A DNA stretch of 6,110 nt from CAZVWQ01 sp964631275. Its GTDB lineage: Bacteria; Patescibacteriota; JACMRA01. Both the position numbers and the translations under genes were made by a program. Below, piece by piece: positions 1 through 4,547 of this stretch. Within the stretch, counting starts at the first letter, position 1; every line of letters begins with the position of its first letter. The notes below the pieces were generated by a model, which did no database searches, had not been told where the DNA came from, and was given only the letters and a program-made list of their open reading frames with translations. Location: assembly GCA_964631275.1 (NCBI GenBank), contig CAZVWQ010000040.1, positions 1 to 6,110 on the forward strand. The letters run 5' to 3'.

Positions 1-177
1 ACTCATGCTCTCGCGAGAGCAAAAATACCCAAGGTGTTGCATTTCTTCCTCGAAATTGCGCCGAAACTCTGCCTGAAGTTCCGCTTCAATTTCGACGATT
101 GGATTCACTACCCATGCGGGGGTCGCAACTTCGGGCACGACACACAGCACGAGAGCCAAAAGGGGTCCTCGCAACAT
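1..177 (-). CDS. Exported protein of unknown function, N-terminal part only
   Basis: Reading the minus strand from the ATG at 177, the frame stays open to the window edge, giving 59 residues with no stop, so the gene continues outside. The start is well supported: a near-perfect Shine-Dalgarno site (AAGGAGGAGA, 182-191) lies about 7 bases upstream. The first 21 residues look like a Sec signal peptide: Arg3, a hydrophobic core (LLALVLCVV) and a plausible cleavage site after ATPA. The mature part begins WVVNPIVEIEAELQ and turns into a charged, Glu-rich, probably helical segment (residues 28-48). I do not recognise the family. Secretion is inferred from the signal peptide; nothing visible indicates an activity. 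It is divergent from the UMP kinase gene, and its promoter is visible at 206-235. Confidence 0.72.
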   Translation of the reverse strand, partial: MLRGPLLALVLCVVPEVATPAWVVNPIVEIEAELQAEFRRNFEEEMQHLGYFCSRESMS

Positions 178-205
178 GGAATCTCCTCCTTCCCTGTTCT
201 CGATT

Positions 206-235
206 CACTAAGCGCTCCTTTTTCTCGTAAGTCAA
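206..235 (-). promoter_or_regulatory. Promoter for the left-edge exported protein
   Basis: On the minus strand TTGACT (230-235) is a good -35 box. An 18-base spacer leads to TTAGTG (206-211) as a weak -10 box. This places transcription start near 200 and leaves a leader of about 20 bases carrying the strong Shine-Dalgarno site. The -35 box is close to consensus and the -10 box is not, so this is a moderate prediction. Confidence 0.45.
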
Positions 236-240
236 GCACC

Positions 241-270
241 TTGCCCCAACCTGCGTATCTGACGTATAGT
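241..270 (+). promoter_or_regulatory. Promoter for the UMP kinase gene, near-leaderless
   Basis: TTGCCC (241-246) and TATAGT (265-270) are separated by 18 bases. Counting seven bases past the -10 box puts transcription start around 277, one or two bases before the ATG at 279. No Shine-Dalgarno motif lies in the short gap (TAGCGGCG), so the message is probably leaderless or nearly so. Confidence 0.6.
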
Positions 271-278
271 TAGCGGCG

Positions 279-959
279 ATGCAGGAAGCTCCCATCATCA
301 TCTCGGTCGGCGGATCATTGATCGTCCCCGATCACATCGATACAGACTTCCTCTCCTCTCTCAAAACACTCATTCAACGTGAGCTTGCGGCCGGCCAGCG
401 CTTCGTCATCATCACCGGCGGCGGACGCACCGCACGGAACTACCAAGAAGCCGCGCGCGCCGTGACCGCACTCACCCCCGAAGATCTCGATTGGCTCGGC
501 ATCCACTCAACACGCCTCAACGCACACCTGGTGCGCTCGATCTTCGTTTCAGAGGCACACCCCGTCATCGTGACCGATCCGGAGGAAGTGCCCGCCGACC
601 AATCTCTCGTCATTGCTGCCGGCTTTCGCCCCGGCGCCTCAACTGACCTGCGCGCAGTGCAAATTGCTGTGAAGCTGGGCGCGCAGAAGGTCATCAATCT
701 CTCAAACATCGATTACGTCTACGACAAAGATCCGCGAAAATATATTGACGCCTCACCCATCGAGCAGACCGACTGGACGAGCTTTCGTGCGCTACTTCCC
801 AAACACTGGGATCCGGGGCTTTCCGCACCCTTCGACCCTGTCGCCGCACACGAGGCACAAGAGCACAATATGGAAGTCGCGGTGATTAACGGTGAGTACC
901 TCGGGCGTCTCGAGCAGTACCTCGAAGGCAAGCCGTTTGAAGGCACCATCATTCGGTAG
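279..959 (+). CDS. pyrH: UMP kinase (amino-acid kinase family)
   Basis: This 226-residue cytoplasmic enzyme probably phosphorylates UMP to UDP with ATP, an essential step in pyrimidine nucleotide supply. It has the amino-acid kinase fold signatures in order: a glycine loop ISVGGSL (8-14), ITGGG (45-49) in the nucleotide/phosphate region, GFRPGASTDLRA (115-126) resembling the G-x-x-PG-x-STD motif of archaeal UMP kinases, and NLSNIDYVYDKDP (140-152), matching the N-x-D-x-V-Y-x-K-D-P nucleotide-binding segment. Its length suits a UMP kinase and is short for acetylglutamate or aspartate kinases. The pattern is closer to archaeal and Parcubacteria-type enzymes than to E. coli PyrH. One oddity is that the Lys usually two residues before the first glycine pair is Ser9. 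The ATG is chosen because the promoter ends just upstream. It is the only plus-strand gene. A different amino-acid kinase specificity is possible but less likely. Confidence 0.85.
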   Translation: MQEAPIIISVGGSLIVPDHIDTDFLSSLKTLIQRELAAGQRFVIITGGGRTARNYQEAARAVTALTPEDLDWLGIHSTRLNAHLVRSIFVSEAHPVIVTDPEEVPADQSLVIAAGFRPGASTDLRAVQIAVKLGAQKVINLSNIDYVYDKDPRKYIDASPIEQTDWTSFRALLPKHWDPGLSAPFDPVAAHEAQEHNMEVAVINGEYLGRLEQYLEGKPFEGTIIR

Positions 960-980
960 CACGAGAACGCTCACTTCATA

Positions 981-1011
981 CCAATACCGGACGTCGGAAG
1001 TCCGGTATTGG
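981..1011 (+). repeat. Perfect 12-bp inverted repeat after the UMP kinase gene
   Basis: CCAATACCGGAC (981-992) and GTCCGGTATTGG (1000-1011) are perfect complements around a 7-base loop (GTCGGAA). It starts 21 bases after the kinase stop codon and is the natural candidate for the end of that transcript, but no T-run follows (CATTCCCC). The segment 996-1004 (GGAAGTCCG) recurs on the minus strand of the palindrome at 5243-5263. Confidence 0.7.
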
Positions 1012-1030
1012 CATTCCCCAGACGCAACAC

Positions 1031-1056
1031 GAGCCCTCGGTGAATACCAGGGGCTC
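1031..1056. repeat. Imperfect hairpin in the convergent spacer
   Basis: GAGCCC (1031-1036) pairs with GGGCTC (1051-1056). Inside, GGT (1039-1041) pairs with ACC (1046-1048) around a GAAT loop, with one mismatch and one possible G-U pair between the two stems. It lies between the converging kinase and transpeptidase genes and has no T-run on either strand. It may help end or stabilise transcripts; no other role is visible. Confidence 0.4.
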
Positions 1057-1080
1057 GGTGTACGTGTGGAAAGATCAACC

Positions 1081-1128
1081 AAAAAAGCTGGGAGCCGCCG
1101 GTGCATGCCCCGGCGGCTCGTTACCCAG
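1081..1128 (-). terminator. Rho-independent terminator of the L,D-transpeptidase gene
   Basis: On the minus strand GAGCCGCCGG (complement of 1110-1119) pairs perfectly with CCGGCGGCTC (complement of 1092-1101) around an 8-base loop. A lower CTGG/CCAG stem extends it, and a run of six T (complement of 1081-1086) follows. The lower stem overlaps the stop codon at 1121-1123. This is the most canonical intrinsic terminator in the window. Confidence 0.8.
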
Positions 1129-1762
1129 GATAGAACACAACCTCAATTCCCTCCTCGACCGCTCGTGGGCCGAGGAGTTCGACCAGCTCGTCGATGCCGG
1201 GGCGACCATTCATGAGGCGAACACACCCGAACGTCTCTACATCCTCCCACTCCCTAGAGTAGCCGCGTGTGCCGTGGATACGACGGGCACCGAACCCCGC
1301 GATGTGGAACTTCACGTTCCCCATCGCGTTGCGGGGGTGACCGAACGGCAGACACCCTGCCGGTAACGGATTACCTCGCTCTCGAAAGACGCGACGGATG
1401 TTGTCAGTCGGACACCAGGAGGGTGTACGATCGATCGCGGTCACTCGCCCGCGATCCACGCGACCGTTGAGCGTTGTGGCGTCGGGCGTAATCACCCTAT
1501 ACCCGCGTACCCCTTCACCGCCGCGATAGTAGTGAAGTGTTTTCTTGGTGAAGTTCACCTCAATGAGGTGCGGCCCGACCGAGGGAACCCAAAAGGTCGG
1601 AGCCGGCAGGTCGGTGTACACGCCACCCCGAAGCACGTGCGAGCGAGGTGGTTCAGCCGGCGTGAGCCAACCCGGATGTAAAACCCGAGGTGGTGATGGG
1701 AGCTGTGTCCGTGCACATGCCGCAATGGACAATAGTCCCAACGAAACGATGCGTCGTTGCAT
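1121..1762 (-). CDS. L,D-transpeptidase lipoprotein (YkuD/ErfK family)
   Basis: The 213-residue product most likely forms 3-3 cross-links in peptidoglycan or attaches proteins to it, acting outside the membrane. Residues 1-16 are a lipoprotein signal (MQRR, hydrophobic core, lipobox IAAC with Cys16). A Pro-rich linker follows, then a YkuD domain from about residue 64: RTPSWCPTDNIR (112-123) resembles the TPSW motif of the ErfK/YbiS group, His163-Gly164 is the conserved histidine, and TFGCVRLMN (177-185) carries the catalytic Cys180 and Arg182. The usual His or Ser two residues before that Cys is Phe178. I start at the ATG at 1762, not the one at 1795, because a good Shine-Dalgarno site (1769-1775) sits 6 bases upstream and the earlier ATG overlaps the -10 box. 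The gene is a single transcription unit with its own promoter and terminator. Family assignment is secure; the exact reaction is inferred. Confidence 0.88.
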   Translation of the reverse strand: MQRRIVSLGLLSIAACARTQLPSPPRVLHPGWLTPAEPPRSHVLRGGVYTDLPAPTFWVPSVGPHLIEVNFTKKTLHYYRGGEGVRGYRVITPDATTLNGRVDRGRVTAIDRTPSWCPTDNIRRVFRERGNPLPAGCLPFGHPRNAMGNVKFHIAGFGARRIHGTRGYSREWEDVETFGCVRLMNGRPGIDELVELLGPRAVEEGIEVVFYPG

Positions 1763-1768
1763 GACTCG

Positions 1769-1775
1769 TCTCCTT
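1769..1775 (-). promoter_or_regulatory. Ribosome binding site deciding the transpeptidase start
   Basis: AAGGAGA on the minus strand lies 6 bases before the ATG at 1762. It selects this start over the in-frame ATG at 1795, which lies upstream of the predicted transcription start near 1780. Confidence 0.75.
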
Positions 1776-1786
1776 GCTCTTTTTGT

Positions 1787-1815
1787 ATTAAACAATACTT
1801 TTTTTTAATAGTCAA
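1787..1815 (-). promoter_or_regulatory. Strong sigma70-type promoter of the L,D-transpeptidase gene
   Basis: On the minus strand TTGACT (1810-1815), a 17-base A-rich spacer and TTTAAT (1787-1792) make a close match to the housekeeping consensus with ideal spacing. Transcription would start near 1780, giving an 18-base leader that contains the Shine-Dalgarno site. Confidence 0.75.
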
Positions 1816-1833
1816 CTTCCGTATACGCACCAA

Positions 1834-1858
1834 CGCCCCGGGCGAAAAGCCAGGGGCG
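1834..1858. repeat. GC-rich hairpin upstream of the transpeptidase promoter
   Basis: CGCCCC (1834-1839) and GGC (1841-1843) pair with GCC (1849-1851) and GGGGCG (1853-1858) around a GAAAA loop, with one G/A mismatch. It lies just upstream of the -35 box at 1810-1815. No T-run follows on either strand, so it is not a canonical terminator. Confidence 0.4.
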
Positions 1859-2193
1859 GGTAAGGAACACATACACAGTGGAGCTACGACCTTGCGGGAG
1901 CTCAATCTGCGAGTCTTGCGACTCAAGCAGATGAACGCCCGAAGCGCTCACAGAAGGTACACGTTCCTGTCACCAATAGAGAGGTCAGCATCTGTCGACG
2001 CCACAACAGACCGCAACTCAGGCAACACCAGACGCTCGTGCGTGGGTGTGCGGAGAAGGGTGGTCGCGCATCAAAGCAGTCGCAAAGCCAAGACCGCACC
2101 AGGCCTCCATCGGCGGGTGGGGTGTGGCTTGGGCACAGTGTGGCCCAACCAGAAGAAAGTGACTAAGGAAATGAGCAGGAAGAAAGGGTGGTC
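1859..2193. other. Intergenic stretch without a convincing gene
   Basis: About 335 bases lie between the transpeptidase promoter region and the terminator of the 412-residue protein gene. Open frames crossing it give Arg/Ser-rich, low-complexity products without recognisable motifs or ribosome binding sites, and I see no tRNA, tmRNA, RNase P or SRP RNA signatures. One small hairpin is present: TTGGG+CAC (2129-2136) pairs with GTG+CCCAA (2140-2148) around AGT, with one bulged base. A non-coding RNA or a decayed gene cannot be excluded. Confidence 0.5.
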
Positions 2194-2219
2194 GGGGGCG
2201 AGCGACGCTCGCCCCCGGA
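2181..2219 (-). terminator. Probable terminator of the three-gene exported operon
   Basis: GGGGGCGAGC (2194-2203) and GCTCGCCCCC (2207-2216) form a perfect 10-bp stem with a 3-base loop. GGTC/GACC extends the stem past a single bulged base. It begins a few bases after the stop codon at 2222-2224. On the minus strand it is followed by ACCCTTTCTTCC, a pyrimidine tract rather than a clean T-run, so termination may be partial. Confidence 0.6.
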
Positions 2220-2221
2220 CC

Positions 2222-3460
2222 TCAGGCCGCTCGGGAGATGGGGACGACGTTTCCCTCTTCTCCCACGAGTAGGCCCCGGTTCGCTGCGTTGACGAATGCC
2301 ACAAGTGCGCGACTCGCGTTCTTGCAGACCACCTGAGGTCGCGTGCCCAGGCCGAGGACTTCGTACTTGCCACCGTCGAGTCGCACGAAGCGGATCGTCA
2401 TGTAGGACGAGCCGTCCTCGTCGAGCCGTGCGCGGATCGGCAACGATCCGCCGACCTCGAGACGCTGGAGTTCGGAGGCCGTGGGAACGGCCCGATCGAA
2501 CACGTAGCGACCCAACATCGCCGCCACCGTCGATTCGGCATACGCCTTGGCGTCGGTTGCGATTTCGATCGCCGTGTCCGCCGCCCTCTGCGCTGCCGTC
2601 GCGGTCTCGGTCGTCTTCCCCGAACGACGGATCGCCCAGAGGACGCCGCCAACGAGGATAAAAACGATGCCACCGACAACGAGCACCACGACCGGCGTCT
2701 CGCCGACGAACGGGACCTGCGCCGTGCCGCCGAGGGAATCCCACGTGAGGAAGCCCTTGTTGGCGAGCGTGTCGTCCGTAACGACATCGTGCTGGGTGAG
2801 CAACTCGGTGAACCGAGCGTCGAGCGTAGTACGAACCAACTCGGCGGCCTCGTCGGGCGTGAGCGTCTCGGGGAATTCAATCCCCTCGACGGCCTTCTCG
2901 ATGCGTGCCGCGACCTCGTCGGGCGTGAGGGTCGCGGGGAATTCGATCCCCTCGACCTCACGCTGGACGAGTCCCAGCACGTCCTCGCGGGTCAGACCCA
3001 CGGGACGCGCGGCAAGCTCTGCAAGCCGAGCTTGCAGACCCCGAAGCGTTGCCTCGAGTTTGTTGTCACCGCCCGTCGCCGTTGCGCGCGGCGCGGCCGA
3101 CGCAGGAGCCACAAGTCGTGCCGCTTCCTGTTTCGGATAGCCCGGCGCCCAGATGCCGTACTCGGCGAGACGTTGTACGAGCGCCCCCTCACGGTGCGTT
3201 CGTTCGAGTCCATTGTGCGCCAGAAATGCGCCCACGAACGCGGCTTGGTTCCGTTCCTCGGTCAGCCCCTTGTCGAGGGCTGCCTTATGGATCGCTGGCC
3301 AGTAGTCCTTGAGGTAGTCCCGCGGAGTCACGACCGTGTTGGGGTCCGTGACCGCGAAGGCCGCCTCACCGATCTTGAACATACCCTTCGGCAGCTCTTG
3401 CGCGACCAGCGGTTGCGCAACGAGCAGGCCGATGATCACCAGCATGATGCGGAGCACCAT
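2222..3460 (-). CDS. Exported single-pass membrane protein with 22-residue repeats, function unknown
   Basis: This 412-residue protein is not one I recognise. Residues 1-20 form a signal peptide (MVLRIMLVIIGLLVAQ, likely cut after LVA). Residues 25-118 are a helical, charged region. An Ala-rich linker (about 117-130) leads to a probable coiled coil (133-150) and then two tandem 22-residue repeats starting at 169 and 191 (core EGIEFPxTLTPDE). One hydrophobic segment (257-277) ends in Arg278-Arg279. A long helix (286-316) and a mixed C-terminal domain (319-412) follow. With a cleaved signal, residues 21-256 would be outside and 278-412 in the cytoplasm. The ATG at 3460 has a good Shine-Dalgarno site (AAGGGAG, 7 bases upstream). 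It is the last gene of a three-gene operon of exported proteins, separated from the lipoprotein gene by a hairpin. A scaffold or a link between surface and cytoplasm is a guess. Confidence 0.8.
   Translation of the reverse strand: MVLRIMLVIIGLLVAQPLVAQELPKGMFKIGEAAFAVTDPNTVVTPRDYLKDYWPAIHKAALDKGLTEERNQAAFVGAFLAHNGLERTHREGALVQRLAEYGIWAPGYPKQEAARLVAPASAAPRATATGGDNKLEATLRGLQARLAELAARPVGLTREDVLGLVQREVEGIEFPATLTPDEVAARIEKAVEGIEFPETLTPDEAAELVRTTLDARFTELLTQHDVVTDDTLANKGFLTWDSLGGTAQVPFVGETPVVVLVVGGIVFILVGGVLWAIRRSGKTTETATAAQRAADTAIEIATDAKAYAESTVAAMLGRYVFDRAVPTASELQRLEVGGSLPIRARLDEDGSSYMTIRFVRLDGGKYEVLGLGTRPQVVCKNASRALVAFVNAANRGLLVGEEGNVVPISRAA
2848..2956 (-). repeat. Tandem 66-bp coding repeat
   Basis: Positions 2848-2890 and 2914-2956 match at 40 of 43 bases, offset by 66 bases. 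At protein level they are two copies of a 22-residue unit (EGIEFP, then TLTPDE, then a charged helix) in the 412-residue protein. The high DNA identity suggests a recent duplication or repeat-number variation. Confidence 0.85.
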
Positions 3461-3480
3461 GGCAGTTCTCCCTTAAATGG

Positions 3481-3507
3481 GGGGCGCGACGCTTTGCGCC
3501 GCGCCCC
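3481..3507 (-). promoter_or_regulatory. Hairpin between lipoprotein and 412-residue protein genes
   Basis: GGGGCGCG (3481-3488) pairs with CGCGCCCC (3500-3507), and CGC (3490-3492) with GCG (3496-3498), around a TTT loop with one A/C mismatch. It fills most of the 56-base gap between the two genes and sits just upstream of the second gene's Shine-Dalgarno site. On the minus strand only CCATTT follows, so it is not a standard terminator. It may attenuate read-through or protect the upstream message. Confidence 0.5.
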
Positions 3508-3516
3508 ACTGTTGCG

Positions 3517-4068
3517 CTACCCACCCACCTTGAGGTGGGGGTGACTGCCGGATGCGGCACCGGCTTCGACGCCGACACCGACACCGGACGTGTTCTCGTT
3601 CTGCGCCAAGGACGCCGCCGATGCGATGGGTTGGACGACGTTCAAGACGCCACCCCTCCCACAGCCGTCACCTTCGCACTTCTGGATCGTGGCGACCCCA
3701 AGAGCACCGCCGACGTTGACCGCAGCCGGCAAGACCTTGCCGGTGAGGTTGTCGACGACCACACGTCCGATGTCGTCTTGCTGAGCGGTAGCGCGAACGA
3801 ACCATCCGCCAGGCGCCTTATCCGGGCTTTCCACGGGGACCATCGTCCCTTCCTCTGTGCCCGGGGCGAGCTGGCGAACCATCAACATGGTCTGGTTGAC
3901 GCCGTCGACGCCGCCAGGGTCAGAGTCGATCTGCGCCACCTGCAACCCCGTTTCGGGGTCGATTTTCGAGCGGATCTCGATTGGCTCCCTGTTCCCGCAC
4001 GCCGAGATCGAGAGACCGAGGAGAGGGCACATCAATAGCCGCAACCCCCAAGATGTGTTCCTGTTCAT
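3517..4068 (-). CDS. Lipoprotein of unknown function, Gly-rich C-terminus
   Basis: The product is 183 residues and carries a clear lipoprotein signal: MNRNTSWGLR, a hydrophobic stretch, then lipobox ISAC with Cys24, so it should be lipid-anchored at the outer face of the membrane. The mature part holds a small mixed domain (about 28-115). A Val/Gly/Ala-rich stretch follows (113-127). Two cysteines at 131 and 136 flank EGDG, and the tail (161-183) is rich in Gly and Val with His176 and His178. I do not recognise the family. The frame is open further upstream, but I choose the ATG at 4068 because the signal peptide begins there and GAGGGA (4075-4080) lies 6 bases upstream, overlapping the stop codon of the preceding gene. 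That 10-base spacing indicates translational coupling. It is the middle gene of the exported operon. Confidence 0.8.
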   Translation of the reverse strand: MNRNTSWGLRLLMCPLLGLSISACGNREPIEIRSKIDPETGLQVAQIDSDPGGVDGVNQTMLMVRQLAPGTEEGTMVPVESPDKAPGGWFVRATAQQDDIGRVVVDNLTGKVLPAAVNVGGALGVATIQKCEGDGCGRGGVLNVVQPIASAASLAQNENTSGVGVGVEAGAASGSHPHLKVGG

Positions 4069-4078
4069 CGTTTGTCCC

Positions 4079-4402
4079 TCACAGGGGCTGGGGCGGACAC
4101 TGGAATGTGCCCACCGTACCGTGGATGACTCGTGCCGATTCGACGATGACCAGATCACGTCCGATCATCATCTCAGCGACGCTTTGCGGAAGGTGGCAGG
4201 GACAGCGCTTCATTGGCACGCCCTGAATCACCGTCGACTCGCCAGGAATAACCCGGCTGTTGTCGTACTCCACCATCGAGCACGGCGGGCTCGCGGGAGC
4301 GAGGGTGGTATACCCACCACTCCCGGGTTCGGAATCTGCCCAAGCGCCTCCGGCGCCAAGGCAAACCAAGGCGCAGAGTGCCTGCGCAGTTCGTTTGATC
4401 AC
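4079..4402 (-). CDS. Small secreted Cys-containing protein, GTG start, function unknown
   Basis: The likely product has 107 residues and begins at the GTG at 4402. A signal peptide (residues 1-22: MIKRTAQ, hydrophobic ALCALVCLG core, AWA cut site) makes it a secreted protein. The mature part has four cysteines (41, 67, 69, 102), the middle two in a CPC motif. This even number could form two disulfides outside the cell. A hydrophobic/charged stretch (76-95) and a Pro-rich end (QCPPQPL) complete it. No family is recognised. The frame remains open far upstream, but no ATG fits, the signal peptide starts exactly at GTG, and the predicted transcription start (near 4450) excludes longer versions. 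The ribosome site (TAGGGA, AGGG 9 bases away) is weak. It is the first gene of the operon and ends 10 bases before the lipoprotein gene. Confidence 0.68.
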   Translation of the reverse strand: MIKRTAQALCALVCLGAGGAWADSEPGSGGYTTLAPASPPCSMVEYDNSRVIPGESTVIQGVPMKRCPCHLPQSVAEMMIGRDLVIVESARVIHGTVGTFQCPPQPL

Positions 4403-4456
4403 GTTGTTTTTCCCTAGTTGACACTCTCTAAGTTTACAAGGTTTCAACCCAGAGGG

Positions 4457-4484
4457 ACTATACCACACTTTATATAAAAAGCAA
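4457..4484 (-). promoter_or_regulatory. Promoter of the three-gene exported operon
   Basis: On the minus strand TTGCTT (4479-4484) and TATAGT (4457-4462) are 16 bases apart, which puts transcription start near 4450 with a leader of about 48 bases. The -35 box lies inside the 3' arm and T-tract of the terminator of the upstream gene. Confidence 0.62.
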
Positions 4485-4504
4485 CCATTTCTAGAGAAAT
4501 GGTT
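4476..4504 (-). terminator. Rho-independent terminator of the 160-residue protein gene
   Basis: AACCATTTC (4483-4491) and GAAATGGTT (4496-4504) form a perfect palindromic stem. On the minus strand GC and a run of five T follow (complement of 4476-4480). It lies about 44 bases after the stop codon at 4548. Confidence 0.75.
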
Positions 4505-4526
4505 AGGGCCCTCTTGCGGGGGCCCT
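4505..4526. terminator. Second, GC-rich hairpin downstream of the 160-residue protein gene
   Basis: AGGGCCC (4505-4511) and GGGCCCT (4520-4526) form a 7-bp stem with an 8-base loop, directly abutting the terminator hairpin at 4483-4504. On the plus strand TTTGTGG follows; on the minus strand there is no T-run. It probably reinforces the end of the minus-strand message. Confidence 0.5.
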
Positions 4527-4547
4527 TTGTGGAACGGTGGCGCGACG

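Noticed and set aside
7..20. Perfect 14-base palindrome GCTCTCGCGAGAGC beside a run of five A
   Set aside because: It lies inside the coding part of the left-edge gene, and for a minus-strand message the T-run precedes the hairpin, so it cannot be that gene's terminator.
1757..2272. Plus-strand open frame of 171 codons over the 1859-2193 gap
   Set aside because: It starts inside the transpeptidase gene, crosses that gene's promoter and the opposite-strand terminator, lacks a ribosome site, and encodes a low-complexity basic product.
2547..3544. Long plus-strand open frames (about 197 and 251 codons) opposite the 412-residue protein gene
   Set aside because: Their products are Arg/Ser/Ala-rich with no motif. 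They arise from the GC-rich third positions of the minus-strand gene, which has a signal peptide, Shine-Dalgarno site and repeats in its favour.
4418..4423. Perfect TTGACA on the plus strand
   Set aside because: No acceptable -10 box lies 15-19 bases downstream, and no plus-strand gene follows.
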